Shown here one piece after another: positions 51,107-61,344 of a DNA stretch of 64,000 nucleotides. The first letter of the stretch is position 1; each line of letters starts with the position of its first letter. A program made the translations under genes and the position numbers. Source of the stretch: CAINVV01 sp037140615 (lineage in GTDB: Bacteria > Bacteroidota > Bacteroidia > Bacteroidales > Prolixibacteraceae); NCBI GenBank assembly GCA_037140615.1, contig JBAXED010000006.1, forward strand, positions 1 through 64,000. The letters are read 5' to 3'. The notes under the pieces were generated by a model. It ran no database searches and had not been told where the DNA came from. It saw only the letters and a program-made list of their open reading frames with translations.

Positions 51107-54100
51107 TCAAACACTCAATTCTACCTTAACAAGCTCATTTTTTTCAAGATACCAAATATTTCCTTCGCAGGAGGAGTAGCCCATCTCTTTCATGTCTGCC
51201 AGATAACCCTTCATTTGCCGGATATCTTTGTCGGACAATTCTCCCGTTTTGTAATCGATGATCACTGCAAGATTATCTTTCAACATGACCCTGTCGGGTC
51301 GGTGTTTGGAGGCTCCAACACGTAAAATATCACGCTCATTCAGAACGCGCCATTGATCAGAAAACCATTCCGAATAAGGTTTCTCCTGTAATAATCCGTC
51401 AATTTTGGCAAAAATAACCCTTCCTTCACCGACAGAAATCAAGCCCGAATCAACAACTTGACTTACTGCTCCTTCAATATCCTTCCTGGTTTTTATCTTC
51501 TCAAGAATCTGGTGCATCACGGTTCCTTTGTTGATCCTTTCTGCTTGCCTGTTCCCGGTCAAAAGAAAATAATCCTTGCTGTGGAGCCGAATTTTCATCT
51601 TGCTATTTCCTGAGCTTAGAATTAATGGATCATTTGGTTTTACATCCCTGGATTGCGAATCCTGATTTTCAGGGATCACAATAGCTCCCAATTCAAGGAT
51701 CTTGCCAACCGGATCCCAATATTTACCTGGTTCAAGATACTTTTCCTTGTCAATACTGTCCGGCAAAAGCGGCTGTTCAATCAGTTTTTGAATCAATTCA
51801 GCCACGGTCACAGGCTGCTTAATCTCTTCTTTGTAAGGCAGATAAACAAACAGGTTATTCACAGCTCTTGTCGTCGCCACATAAAGAAGATTAAGATTAT
51901 CCATGGTGCAAAACAACAATTCGCGAAAGTAATCGTAGGAGAAAACAGAGTTCTTAAGGTTACTCTCACATTTTAATAATACCATTTTCAAGCTGTTATA
52001 AGGCTCAGATTCCGGGATTGACCAAATATATGGTTGCTTGTTGTTGCTAATTCCTATTTCCCAATTGCAAAAAGGAATAAACACAGTAGGAAATTCTAGT
52101 CCTTTTGCCTGATGAATGGTCGAGATTCTGATGAAATTTTTGACATTTGTAAGGTTCAGTGTCTTGTTGCATCCACTCGTTTCCCACCAATTAAGGAACC
52201 CGCTAATCCCACCGCAATCTTCTCTCCCATATTCGAGCACCATATCCAAAAATGCCTGTAAAAATATCTTCTCTCCAGTAATGGCACCGAGTTCAAAATG
52301 GTCAGCCACTTCCACCGCAAGGTCATAAAGTGGAAGGGCCAGGAGCCCGGTGAGAAATGCGGATTGAGAACTTGTATCCAGCCATTCCGCGAAGAGCTCT
52401 GGTAATTTCGAATCGGTGGCAAAGAGATCATGCAGGTCAACAGACATTTCTGTCCCCGAAGTTGTTTTTAAGGGTTGCAAAATCCGGTAATAGGTGTACA
52501 ATATTTCCGCTCTGACTCTGGGTTGATCCTTCCTTGCAAAAAACTGAAAGAAGTTGACAACAAACCGAACCACTTGCGACTGTCCGATTTTCAGCGTGTC
52601 ACTTGTTATGACGTCATAGGTGCAACCTGATTGAGGATTAGTTCCTTTCCGCTCCCACAGGGCTTTGGCAATTTTCCCGGCCTCCGAATTTTCCCTGACT
52701 AGGATGGCAATATCCTCAGGCTTGACGCCATTTTTCTGAACCATTTCCAATTGATCAATGAGCAAAATGATTGCCTTTTCCCTGTAATCGCTTTTACTTT
52801 TACTACCCTCCGAATCTACAAACGTCAATTTAACGTATCCTTCGGGTTTCTCACCTTGGGGACAATTCTGAAAATGATCATTGTAAGCCTGGGAAATGAC
52901 ACCATGCAAATCGTTAAATTTCTGATCATTCGTCTCAGATTCAAACCAGTCGTTCAAGTAGGTAGATGCTCTACAATAAAGGGTATTGTTAAAATCCACG
53001 ATGTTCTTTTTACTGCGCCAGTTGTCGTCAAGGTTTTTCACTTGCACCATCTGGTGCCCAAGGTCGGAGGCAAGCTGATTTGCAAGTAAATTCCAATCGC
53101 CATTTCGCCAGCGGTAAATAGATTGCTTCACATCACCTACAACGATAGAAGAATTACCGGATGCCAAAGCATTTTCCACCAGAGGTTTAAAATTTGACCA
53201 CTGCTGTCGGGAGGTATCCTGAAATTCATCAAGCATGAAATGACGGTATATCAGGCCTACTTTTTCGTAAATGAACGGAGTGTCATTCCCTTCGATGATT
53301 TTTCCGATCATCCTACCCGAATCACTCAACAGCACTGTATTGTTTGCTCTTAAAACCTCTTTTATTTTTATGGCGATGTTGCCAAGCAATCCAAACGGAT
53401 AGATATTTTTCAAAATTGCGCGGGCACTGTTCATTTCGGGGATTTCTTCTTTCAATGCAACCAGAGCTTCTTTCAGCGAACTGTTCAACCCTCCGTAATA
53501 CAAGGCTTCTATTTGATTTTTTATGGTTGCAGGATCGGTATTCTTGTACCAGTTACCGGGATGATCAACCGCATTGAGAACAGTTTGGGAGGGCGCATCA
53601 AATTTCCCGTTCACAAGTTTATTGAAGAGGCCGCTGAATGAATTCTTGCCTCCTTTAAATTGATCGTAAGTCAGGCCGGAAGCTTCAATCAGATCAATCC
53701 CCGCTTGTCCGGCCTTCACCAGTCGGCTTTCTGCCTTTTGGATAACATTTTTTATCTCACTAACATATTTACTTAGCGTCTCTTTCTCAGCAAGCATTTC
53801 CAGAAATTCATCTCCGTGAACTTTAAATGCCTCCTTTTCGACTTCCTTTCCAAATTTTAAAAGTTCCTGCTTAAAGTCCCAGCTTCTTCCCTCCTCCAGG
53901 TTTTCTTCCAGGAAAAGGACCATCCAGTTCATCAAAAGGTCATTGCCATCAACTTCCTGAAAGAGCAAATCAACTGCGTCTTCAAGAGCCTGACGACTGT
54001 CAATTTCGGTTCGAAAAGAAGCATTTAGCCGGATCTCTCTGGCGAAAGACCTGATTACTTTTTGGAAAAAACTATCAATGGTCATCACAGAAAACCGGGA

Positions 54101-54400
54101 ATAATCGTGAAGAATCAATTTCAGAATGAATCTGCCTTTTCTCCTGATCTCCTGTTCATTGCCGAACTCCTTCAGCATTTTCAGATACTTCGATTCACCC
54201 CCTTCTGACAGGTTGGCAAGCTCTTTCAAGATGCGCTCCTTCATCTCTGCCGTTGCCTTGTTGGTGAAAGTTACGGCCAGGATGTTCCGGTATGACTTAT
54301 GCCGGTCAAACAGCATTTTCAGATATTCTCCAACCAGACTGAACGTTTTACCCGATCCGGCTGAAGCTTTAAAAATGTGCAATCCATTGTTTTCTGACAT
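51107..54400 (-). CDS. UvrD-like helicase/PD-(D/E)XK nuclease (AddA/RecB-like)
   Basis: 1097 residues. The Walker A motif is IFKASAGSGKTFSLVGEYL at the very N-terminus. Motif Ia is AVTFTNKATAEMKERI, motif II FMLDEFQDTSRQQW, motif III-IV VVGDVKQSIYRWRNGD, motif V ISTIHQAKGLEFPTVFIPF and motif VI ATTRAVNNLFVYLP. A C-terminal PD-(D/E)XK nuclease follows, with HQILEKI and the catalytic VIIDYKTGELSDKD. This is the AddA/RecB layout for double-strand-break resection. The usual AddB-like partner gene is not adjacent: upstream is a divergent sigma factor, downstream a repeat and a thioesterase. Confidence 0.93.
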   Translation of the reverse strand: MSENNGLHIFKASAGSGKTFSLVGEYLKMLFDRHKSYRNILAVTFTNKATAEMKERILKELANLSEGGESKYLKMLKEFGNEQEIRRKGRFILKLILHDYSRFSVMTIDSFFQKVIRSFAREIRLNASFRTEIDSRQALEDAVDLLFQEVDGNDLLMNWMVLFLEENLEEGRSWDFKQELLKFGKEVEKEAFKVHGDEFLEMLAEKETLSKYVSEIKNVIQKAESRLVKAGQAGIDLIEASGLTYDQFKGGKNSFSGLFNKLVNGKFDAPSQTVLNAVDHPGNWYKNTDPATIKNQIEALYYGGLNSSLKEALVALKEEIPEMNSARAILKNIYPFGLLGNIAIKIKEVLRANNTVLLSDSGRMIGKIIEGNDTPFIYEKVGLIYRHFMLDEFQDTSRQQWSNFKPLVENALASGNSSIVVGDVKQSIYRWRNGDWNLLANQLASDLGHQMVQVKNLDDNWRSKKNIVDFNNTLYCRASTYLNDWFESETNDQKFNDLHGVISQAYNDHFQNCPQGEKPEGYVKLTFVDSEGSKSKSDYREKAIILLIDQLEMVQKNGVKPEDIAILVRENSEAGKIAKALWERKGTNPQSGCTYDVITSDTLKIGQSQVVRFVVNFFQFFARKDQPRVRAEILYTYYRILQPLKTTSGTEMSVDLHDLFATDSKLPELFAEWLDTSSQSAFLTGLLALPLYDLAVEVADHFELGAITGEKIFLQAFLDMVLEYGREDCGGISGFLNWWETSGCNKTLNLTNVKNFIRISTIHQAKGLEFPTVFIPFCNWEIGISNNKQPYIWSIPESEPYNSLKMVLLKCESNLKNSVFSYDYFRELLFCTMDNLNLLYVATTRAVNNLFVYLPYKEEIKQPVTVAELIQKLIEQPLLPDSIDKEKYLEPGKYWDPVGKILELGAIVIPENQDSQSRDVKPNDPLILSSGNSKMKIRLHSKDYFLLTGNRQAERINKGTVMHQILEKIKTRKDIEGAVSQVVDSGLISVGEGRVIFAKIDGLLQEKPYSEWFSDQWRVLNERDILRVGASKHRPDRVMLKDNLAVIIDYKTGELSDKDIRQMKGYLADMKEMGYSSCEGNIWYLEKNELVKVELSV

Positions 54401-54673
54401 GTTGAGACCAAATTATAAAATAAAAACAAATCAATCCCTGGTACTCGGCTGCGAAATGAGACTTGAAGAACTGGTTGTGCTAAAATTAAGTATTATGATT
54501 GAACCAAAACCACATGACCAAGTAAAATCAAGTAGTTTTAGGTTACAATTTAGTCTGAAATTGATTAATTTGTGGTGCTTTCATAGATGGATATAAAAAA
54601 TATCCAGACCTTATGCAACATTTAAATATCAATTGCGTCATTGGAGTAAAAGAGGGAAAACGGGAAATTAACG

Positions 54674-55234
54674 ATGTACATCAACATTCATCAGCCGCTT
54701 ATCGACAGGTGTCTCGAAAATGACAAAGAGGCTCAATTTAGTGTTTACAAGCTCTATTACAGGTCTATGTACAACACAGCGCTTAGAATTGTCAACAGCA
54801 ATGACGATGCTGAAGATATCATGCAGGAATCATTTCTAACCGCTTTTCAAAAGATGGCCACCTACAAAGGTGAAGTCAGTTTCGGGATCTGGCTCAAACG
54901 TATCGTAGTGAACCGCTCGCTGGATTATTTAAGAAAACGGAAGGTTCAATTTGAAGAGGTAAGGAATGAGCTCCCTGTTTATGAAGAGGAGACGGCAGAT
55001 GAATCAGAATATACGGCAGAGGAGGTTAAGAAGGCAATTACCCAACTTTCTGATGGCTACCGTACGATTCTTTCCCTGATACTTCTGGAAGGCTATGATC
55101 ACGAAGAGGTTAGCGAAATACTTGGTATCAGCAATGTGACCAGCCGAACCCAGTTTAGCAGGGCGAAACAACACCTTCGTGACTATTTGACAGAAAAAAG
55201 AAAAAAACAATTGACAATTGAACACCATGGATAA
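54674..55234 (+). CDS. ECF-type RNA polymerase sigma factor
   Basis: 186 residues. Region 2 contains NSNDDAEDIMQESFLTAFQK and FGIWLKRIVVNRSLDYLRKR. Region 4 contains LILLEGYDHEEVSEILGISN and RTQFSRAKQHLRDYL. The next gene overlaps by 8 bp and encodes a membrane-anchored protein with the expected position and topology of an anti-sigma factor. The gene is divergent from the helicase-nuclease (273-bp gap, AT-rich, no clear box). Confidence 0.93.
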   Translation: MYINIHQPLIDRCLENDKEAQFSVYKLYYRSMYNTALRIVNSNDDAEDIMQESFLTAFQKMATYKGEVSFGIWLKRIVVNRSLDYLRKRKVQFEEVRNELPVYEEETADESEYTAEEVKKAITQLSDGYRTILSLILLEGYDHEEVSEILGISNVTSRTQFSRAKQHLRDYLTEKRKKQLTIEHHG

Positions 55235-55781
55235 GCTTGAAAAACTGTTTAAAGATCAACGTGAAGCTTTTGATGAGGAACCGCAGGAAGGTCATCTCCA
55301 GCGTTTCGATGAGAAGCTCAATCGTTATCATTCCCGCAAAAAGGCAGCCATAAGAACCTGGCCATTTCTTAAGATAGCCTCTCTCGTAATCATTGTCCTG
55401 CTCTCTGCCAATCTTTTTGTACATCTTCTTCCCGCGAAAACAGAGAAAGGGGCTAAGCAATTTGCCAACAATGAAATGAATGAAACTGCCATCTTTTACA
55501 ACACCCGGATCAGTAGCGGACTCTCTCAACTTCAACAAATGGCAAATAAAGGCTTGGGCAGCAACCAGGAGCTGATTCAGGTAAAAAAGGAGCTCAGCGA
55601 GATGGATTTATTGTATCAGGATTTACAGAAGGAGTACAGCAAAAATCCAAATGATGAGCGGATTGTCAATGCGATGATTGAATATTACCAGACAAAACTA
55701 AACATCATCAACACCATCAAATCAGATCTTGAAAATGTTAAATCAATAAAAAATAAAAACCATGAAAACACAGAACTTTAA
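55227..55781 (+). CDS. Probable membrane-bound anti-sigma factor
   Basis: 184 residues from the ATG at 55227. An acidic cytoplasmic N-terminus of about 45 residues (MDKLEKLFKDQREAFDEEPQ) is followed by a single membrane helix (ASLVIIVLLSANLFVHLL) and a coiled-coil-prone extracytoplasmic part (QLQQMANKGLG, LSEMDLLYQDLQKEY). No zinc-binding HxxxCxxC motif is present, so it is not a classic ZAS anti-sigma; the call rests on topology and its overlap with the sigma gene. It also overlaps the next gene by 20 bp. Confidence 0.65.
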   Translation: MDKLEKLFKDQREAFDEEPQEGHLQRFDEKLNRYHSRKKAAIRTWPFLKIASLVIIVLLSANLFVHLLPAKTEKGAKQFANNEMNETAIFYNTRISSGLSQLQQMANKGLGSNQELIQVKKELSEMDLLYQDLQKEYSKNPNDERIVNAMIEYYQTKLNIINTIKSDLENVKSIKNKNHENTEL

Positions 55782-56793
55782 ATTAGCATTCATATTTCTT
55801 TTGTTGTTATCAACACAGCTGCATGCTGAAAAAATTACCAAAAGAATATACAAAAGCTTTCCTTTAAATCAGGTTTCAAAACTTGAACTTTCAAACAAGT
55901 ATGGGAACATTCAATTGGATGATAACCGTAAAGATTCAGTAGTAATCGATGTTGTAGTCTGGGTGGATGGTTCAGGTAGCCGGGCACAAAGATTGCTTGA
56001 CAATATCACGGTAGATTTCAATACTTCGGGAAATACAGTTTCAGCCTCCACCGAATTTAGGAATGAATTTAGCAACAACTCACAGGATTTCAGCATCGAT
56101 TACCATGTCTCGGTTCCGGCTGACCGCGAATTAAATGTATCTCAGAAATACGGATCCGTCAACATGAACAATCTGACCGGGAAAGGTGTGTTTGACATCA
56201 AGTATGGTGAAATCAGGGGTAAAAACCTTCTCTCACCCGATCTTGCCATGGATATAGCCTACAGCAAGGCCACCATAGACGAAACCAAGAACCTCAATTT
56301 AACCATCCGGTATTCGAAGTTCAATTTGGGCAAAGGTTCTGATCTCAAAGTGGAATCCAGGTATTCAGGGCTTATTTTTGGCGATTGCAACGACGTTGTG
56401 ATTGATTCAAAATATGATGATTTTAGGTTCAAAAAGATCAATAGTATATCCTCCAACTCAATGTATACAGGATGCAAAATAGAACAGTTGATCAGTACCC
56501 TGGTCCTTTCAAATGGGTATGGTGATTTCAGTGTCGGTTCTATTCCTTCCAATTTTAAAAATCTAAAAGTCAGCAGCAGATATGCAGGCATCAAACTTGG
56601 AATTGATCCGGGTGCCTCCTATAAACTAGATGGAGTTGTCAAATATTGTGACTTAAAACATCCTGGGGGAACACTGAACCGTTCAAAGGAGGATACAAGT
56701 TATGAAGTGCATGGGACTGTTGGTCAATCGGAAAACACAAAATCTACCGTGTCAATCGAAAGCAGCTATGGCAATGTGAGTCTGATGAAGTAA
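55762..56793 (+). CDS. Exported DUF4097-like beta-helical/adhesin-type protein
   Basis: 343 residues. The signal peptide (FKLAFIFLLLLSTQLHAE) is followed by repeated beta motifs of the kind LSNKYGNIQLDDNRKDSVVI, VSQKYGSVNMNNLTGKGVFD, DIKYGEIRGKNL and ESSYGNVSLMK. The recurring (K/S)YG(N/S/E)(I/V) pattern points to a right-handed repeat fold as in DUF4097 proteins. These often accompany ECF sigma and anti-sigma genes in Bacteroidota, as here. Its role is unknown, perhaps surface or envelope stress sensing. The start lies within the end of the previous gene. Confidence 0.75.
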   Translation: MKTQNFKLAFIFLLLLSTQLHAEKITKRIYKSFPLNQVSKLELSNKYGNIQLDDNRKDSVVIDVVVWVDGSGSRAQRLLDNITVDFNTSGNTVSASTEFRNEFSNNSQDFSIDYHVSVPADRELNVSQKYGSVNMNNLTGKGVFDIKYGEIRGKNLLSPDLAMDIAYSKATIDETKNLNLTIRYSKFNLGKGSDLKVESRYSGLIFGDCNDVVIDSKYDDFRFKKINSISSNSMYTGCKIEQLISTLVLSNGYGDFSVGSIPSNFKNLKVSSRYAGIKLGIDPGASYKLDGVVKYCDLKHPGGTLNRSKEDTSYEVHGTVGQSENTKSTVSIESSYGNVSLMK

Positions 56794-56857
56794 TTTGGAA
56801 TTTGATAAAACCCAAATAGTATATAACTTCGCACTTAGTAATCGAAGCTATTTTACA

Positions 56858-58279
56858 ATGATCAGGCGAACTTCTTTATTGATTTTACTATTCTCCGGCT
56901 TGCTTTTGTCAGGTCAAAAACCTGTTGCTCCTTGTAACATCCAAATTAAAATGAATGGAATCAAGGATACAACACTCTATTTAGCCAACTATTTTGGAGA
57001 CAAAATCCTCCGTGTCGACTCAGTTCGACTGAACCATGAGGGGATCGGTATGTTGGTTCGAGAAAAACCGCACAAAGAAGGTCTATACCTTTTCTACCTC
57101 AACGAAAAAAACTATTTCGAGTTTTTGATTGGGAGTGATGAACAGTTTTCTATTGAAGCTGATTTCAGCAATGCTTCCAAAAACAAGTTCACAGGTGCTG
57201 ACGAGACGATTGCCTTTCATGAATACCAGCAATTCCTTGGCAGACAAAAGACTAAGCAAACTGCACTTCAGAGCAGGGCTAAAGCTCTTCCTGAAAAAAG
57301 CGATTCATTAAAGATTATCCAAAAAGAATTATCCGACTTGAATAAAATCATGGAAGGGTACTGGAAAGATAATGCGGCAAAAAACTCAGGTACATTTCTT
57401 GCCGATTTCTTTCTTTCTATGTCAATACCTGTAGCAGATGAACCAACTATACCAGCAAATACAAAAAACCCTGATTCGCTTCGTTGGGTTCATCATTACA
57501 ATTTCCAAAAAGATCACTTCTGGGATAATTTCAATTTTGCCCGTTCTGGAATGATCCGGACACCCGTATTTCAGGAAAAACTAGATACCTATTTTAAAAA
57601 ATTGATTCTACAGATACCTGATTCATTGGTCAATCCTATGATTCAAGTCATTGAAAGGTCTAAGAAGAACGAAGAAGTTTACCATTATGTTTTTCTTTAT
57701 CTGTTGAATGAATCGAATCAATCCCAAATAATGGGAATGGACAAAGTTTTTGTTGTACTCTCAGAAAAATACATATTAAAAGATCCGAAGACATGGCTGG
57801 ATACTGCTGTTGTTAACAAGGTCAGAGACAGGGTCAACGCTGTTAAACCCAACCTTATCGGGAATATTGCCCCTGAACTGAAACTGCCGGATTCGGAAGG
57901 TAACTACTATAGCCTCAGGCAGGTGAATGCCAAATATACTTTGCTCTATTTCTGGGAGCCTGATTGCAGCCATTGCCAGAAAACAACACCCCTGCTTAAC
58001 AAAGATTTGTACCAGGTTTTAAAAAGCAAGGGTGTAGATATCTATGCTGTTCTGACCCAAAACAACAAGGAGAAATGGACGAAGGCCATCCAGGAGTATA
58101 AAATACAGGAATGGACGAATGTGTGGGATCCATCTTACACCTCTAACTTTAGAAAACTGTATGATGTGACCACAACCCCTATTATTTATATTCTTGACAA
58201 GAATAAAAAGATTGTAGCCAAAAGGTTGGATGTAGATTCCTCGTTGAAGTTTTTGAAGGCAATGCTGGATATCAAATAA
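56858..58279 (+). CDS. TlpA/ResA-like thioredoxin-domain protein, exported
   Basis: 473 residues from the ATG at 56858; an in-frame TTG at 56795 would put 21 residues before the signal peptide. The signal peptide is RRTSLLILLFSGLLLSGQ. Residues about 30-130 form a DUF4369-like beta domain (CNIQIKMNGIKDTTLYLANY). The C-terminal 140 residues are a thioredoxin fold with the active site FWEPDCSHCQKTTPLL (CSHC) and the cis-Pro region VTTTPIIYILDKN. It is probably periplasmic thiol reductant or oxidant. It follows the DUF4097-like gene by 64 bp and may be part of the sigma-factor operon. Confidence 0.88.
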   Translation: MIRRTSLLILLFSGLLLSGQKPVAPCNIQIKMNGIKDTTLYLANYFGDKILRVDSVRLNHEGIGMLVREKPHKEGLYLFYLNEKNYFEFLIGSDEQFSIEADFSNASKNKFTGADETIAFHEYQQFLGRQKTKQTALQSRAKALPEKSDSLKIIQKELSDLNKIMEGYWKDNAAKNSGTFLADFFLSMSIPVADEPTIPANTKNPDSLRWVHHYNFQKDHFWDNFNFARSGMIRTPVFQEKLDTYFKKLILQIPDSLVNPMIQVIERSKKNEEVYHYVFLYLLNESNQSQIMGMDKVFVVLSEKYILKDPKTWLDTAVVNKVRDRVNAVKPNLIGNIAPELKLPDSEGNYYSLRQVNAKYTLLYFWEPDCSHCQKTTPLLNKDLYQVLKSKGVDIYAVLTQNNKEKWTKAIQEYKIQEWTNVWDPSYTSNFRKLYDVTTTPIIYILDKNKKIVAKRLDVDSSLKFLKAMLDIK

Positions 58280-58293
58280 CATCACCAAAAAAA

Positions 58294-59538
58294 TCAGCGA
58301 TACGCAGGATCAGATGCCATTGGGGCACCCTCAAATGTTAACTCAACAACATTCATGTAAGGATCCGGAGGATTTAGGGGAAGACCCTTTAACCATACCC
58401 TATCCTCTTTTTGTTCTATGTTGAGGGATTGTCCTGTGGTAAGAATCCTGGCCGACTTTACGATACTCCCGCACCATGCAAATGGGAGAACGGTGCCGGG
58501 CCATCGTTGAATCAGCAAATAAACTTTATCTCCCACCCGGCACTGGAAGCCGAGGTTAGAGGCAACTATTGGAGAAAGCCCGGCGTTGTATACAGCAGCA
58601 CCATGCAATTTCATCCATTTACCTATTTCCCTCAATGATTCGATCTGACGTCTTGGTATATTTCCTTCCCCATCCGGGGATACATTCAGTAAAAAATTTC
58701 CTCCCTGAGAAGCACAGGAAGTTAGCAACCTGATTAACTCAGCTACAGGTTTGTAATTATGATCATTGGGGGCGTATCCCCAGGTTCTGTTCATGGTATA
58801 ACAGGATTCCCAAGGTTGATTATTGGCTGTGACCACATTCTCCGGCGTAACAAAATCTTCGTTTGTTCCGGCACGGTCATTGATTAGAATGGATGGCTGT
58901 AGCTGACGCGCCATCCGGATTAATTTGTTGGAGTGCCATACTGCAGTATCTCCTGTAGCCATGCCGTCAAACCAGAGGATATCCACTTTTCCATAATTGG
59001 TTAGCAGTTCTCTAATCTGGGCATGAGCTTGTTTTACCAAAGGATTCATAATTTCTGCACTCCTGGGATATCCCTGCGGCAAGACCCCCGGAAAATGCCA
59101 GTCGGTAAGCGAGTAATAAAACCCCATCTTCATCCCAGCCTTGTGGCATTCATTGGCAAACTCGGCCACCAGATCTCTTCCGGGACCAACTTTCACGGAA
59201 GTAAAATCGGAAACCTGACTATCGTACAGACAATAACCATCGTGGTGCCTGGTGGTCAGCACAATGTATTTCATGCCGGCCTCTTTGGCAATTGCGATCC
59301 ATTTGGCGGGATTAAATTCCCGGGGATTAAAATTTTCTGCTAGTTTTCTGTATTCGCCATAAGGTATATGCTCCTGGTACATGATCCACTCACCGCGACC
59401 TTCGACCGAATATACTCCCCAATGAATAAACATGCCAAAACGCGCCTCCTTCCACCACTTGATTCTATTGTCGGCATTCTGACCTAAACCATTAAGAAGC
59501 AACGATATGAAAAATACTCCGACGATTAATCTCTTCAC
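58294..59538 (-). CDS. Alpha-L-fucosidase, GH29
   Basis: 414 residues with a signal peptide (MKRLIVGVFFISLLLNGLGQ). The GH29 barrel starts at WWKEARFGMFIHWGVYSVEG, a family hallmark. RHHDGYCLYDS and the nucleophile Asp in DILWFDGMATGD follow, then WESCYTMNRTWGYAPND and GGNFLLNVSPDGEGNIP. It releases alpha-L-fucose from glycans, probably in the periplasm. It lies 7 bp downstream of a sialate O-acetylesterase gene, so the two form a small host- or algal-glycan operon. Confidence 0.94.
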   Translation of the reverse strand: MKRLIVGVFFISLLLNGLGQNADNRIKWWKEARFGMFIHWGVYSVEGRGEWIMYQEHIPYGEYRKLAENFNPREFNPAKWIAIAKEAGMKYIVLTTRHHDGYCLYDSQVSDFTSVKVGPGRDLVAEFANECHKAGMKMGFYYSLTDWHFPGVLPQGYPRSAEIMNPLVKQAHAQIRELLTNYGKVDILWFDGMATGDTAVWHSNKLIRMARQLQPSILINDRAGTNEDFVTPENVVTANNQPWESCYTMNRTWGYAPNDHNYKPVAELIRLLTSCASQGGNFLLNVSPDGEGNIPRRQIESLREIGKWMKLHGAAVYNAGLSPIVASNLGFQCRVGDKVYLLIQRWPGTVLPFAWCGSIVKSARILTTGQSLNIEQKEDRVWLKGLPLNPPDPYMNVVELTFEGAPMASDPAYR

Positions 59539-59545
59539 TTAAATA

Positions 59546-60961
59546 CTATTTTACAATGGCATCAGTTTTTACTTCCCATTTGTCGGTCCGAAACAGGTTT
59601 ACCGGCATTCCTTCCTTACTGAATAGATTTGGAATTGAAGTATTGCTAAAGCCGTACCTAACTGCGACCGGGTCTTTGACAGCCTTGTTCCACACAATAA
59701 CTGAATTACCTTCTATTCTTGCACTTGCGAACAGAAATTTCTGATCAGGTCCGGCAATATAAAATTCATTCAAATCTTTGGCTGATGCCATCAATCCGTT
59801 CTCAACATTGTCAAACAAGATCCGTACCCGGTTCTTCTCGATAATCATTCCTTTGTACATGGGATTTTTATACACAATTCCCTTGACACCATAATTATCG
59901 CCCAATGCCAGATCCGCGAGTCGATCTGCCACCTCAATTTTCTTCACCGGATGAATGTTGTTCACATCGTCGACCAGATCATGAACCACCACCATACCAG
60001 TTTTGGAGATGGATAAGCAGGCTGTTTGCTGCTCCCTCAAAAGAGCACCAACATTGTAATTCCCATAGGCAAATGGAGCAATTTGAACATAATAGAAAGG
60101 GAATTCGGTGCGCCATGCAGCTCTCCAGGAGGCAATCAATTTTGCCATAAGAGTGGCATATGTATTATAATTTTGAGTATTGCTTTCTCCCTGGTACCAG
60201 ATAACTCCGGCAATTTTGAATTTAGTTATAGGCGCTATCATGGACATATAAATAGATCCGGGAGCTATTGGCCACCACTGTGACGGGTTCAATTTTAAGG
60301 ATGCATTCTTAAGCACCTGATCTTGTTCAATTGCCTCTTTTGGAGACCAGGCTTCGGCGGGTGTTCCTCCCCAGTTACTGTTAATCAGTCCCACGGGAAC
60401 ATCAAGGCTTTTTTGGAGTTTTTTACCAAAGAAATATCCAATGGCACTAAAATGAATCATCTCCTCTGGAGTGCAGACCTTCCAGCCGGCTTTAACATCT
60501 TCCTGAGGATAATCGGCCGTTGACTTTGGAACATAGAAAAAACGGATCTTTCGGTTGGTTGCACTGGGAGCCTCATCGAGTGATTGCTTCAACTTCTGAT
60601 CGCCACTCCACTCCATATTACTCTGACCGCTGCAGACCCATACCTCACCAATCATCACATCCTCCAAAACAGTATTTTCGTTGATTGTAATGGAATAAGG
60701 TCCGCCAGATGAAGGCGTTTTAATGAGCAGGCTCCATTTGGCACCGGAGGTACCAGTTGTGGTATATCTGATGGTATCCCACGAACATTTTACAGTAATC
60801 TTTTCTGATGGACCACACCATCCCCAAAGATTAACTTCACGATTTTGTTGCAATACCATATGACTTCCAAGTATCGCTGGAAGCCGGACTTCTGCAAAGG
60901 AGCAAAGGTTGGCTAGAATGAGTAGAGACAACAATACCAAAGGCAAAATAACTTTCTTCAT
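59546..60961 (-). CDS. Sialate O-acetylesterase family protein (SGNH-type)
   Basis: 471 residues with a signal peptide (LPLVLLSLLILANLCSFA). The domain start VRLPAILGSHMVLQQNREVN is typical. The nucleophile Ser is in VCSGQSNMEWSGDQ, the oxyanion region in GLINSNWGGTPAEAWSP, the block GVIWYQGESNTQNY is present, and the catalytic His lies in DVNNIHPVKKIEVADRLA. These enzymes deacetylate sialic acids or other acetylated sugars such as acetyl-xylan. It is the first gene of the operon with the fucosidase. Confidence 0.9.
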   Translation of the reverse strand: MKKVILPLVLLSLLILANLCSFAEVRLPAILGSHMVLQQNREVNLWGWCGPSEKITVKCSWDTIRYTTTGTSGAKWSLLIKTPSSGGPYSITINENTVLEDVMIGEVWVCSGQSNMEWSGDQKLKQSLDEAPSATNRKIRFFYVPKSTADYPQEDVKAGWKVCTPEEMIHFSAIGYFFGKKLQKSLDVPVGLINSNWGGTPAEAWSPKEAIEQDQVLKNASLKLNPSQWWPIAPGSIYMSMIAPITKFKIAGVIWYQGESNTQNYNTYATLMAKLIASWRAAWRTEFPFYYVQIAPFAYGNYNVGALLREQQTACLSISKTGMVVVHDLVDDVNNIHPVKKIEVADRLADLALGDNYGVKGIVYKNPMYKGMIIEKNRVRILFDNVENGLMASAKDLNEFYIAGPDQKFLFASARIEGNSVIVWNKAVKDPVAVRYGFSNTSIPNLFSKEGMPVNLFRTDKWEVKTDAIVK

Positions 60962-61344
60962 TTTGAAAAAGGATAATGGATAGTTTTACAATATACAAAT
61001 TAACGGGAAAACTAGAAACGACGATCAATGAAAATAGGTTTCCAATCTAGTAAAGGCAAAAAAGATGGAATTAGATGGGAGAAGAATGACTTCCGAAGTA
61101 TCATTTGCTGGCGGTCTATTGAACTTCGTAAGCCATTCTAATTATCTTGCTCCCCTGGGCAGGTTTAGTCGTCCCTATATCTTTCAATAATAAAAGAGGA
61201 AACGAAAGCGATTTAAGATGCTCTGGAAAATATTTAACTGATAAGATTAAGAACTAGAGCAGTCTTAACAAATATTATTTTCATTTCAAAACTGATTATT
61301 TCCAGCAACGTACGAAATAGCCCATTTGGGTCATTTTTTATACT
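60962..61344. other. Intergenic region between response regulator and esterase operon
   Basis: 383 bp without a credible gene in any frame. It should contain the promoter of the esterase-fucosidase operon near its left end (AT-rich 60965-61010, no clear TAnnTTTG) and carries the palindromic ATAGCCC/GGTCAT motif at its right end. Nothing else recognised. Confidence 0.6.
61316..61336. promoter_or_regulatory. Possible operator motif at the 3' side of the response regulator gene (copy 2)
   Basis: AATAGCCCATTTGGGTCATT, containing the partial palindrome CCCATTTGGG. It shares ATAGCCC-N3/4-GGTCAT with 62019-62040 and 31075-31095. On the plus strand it is followed by a short T-run. Confidence 0.25.

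Noticed and set aside
61316..61340. Terminator for the response regulator gene
   Set aside because: In the gene's direction (minus) the hairpin is not followed by a T-run; the T-run lies on the plus-strand side.
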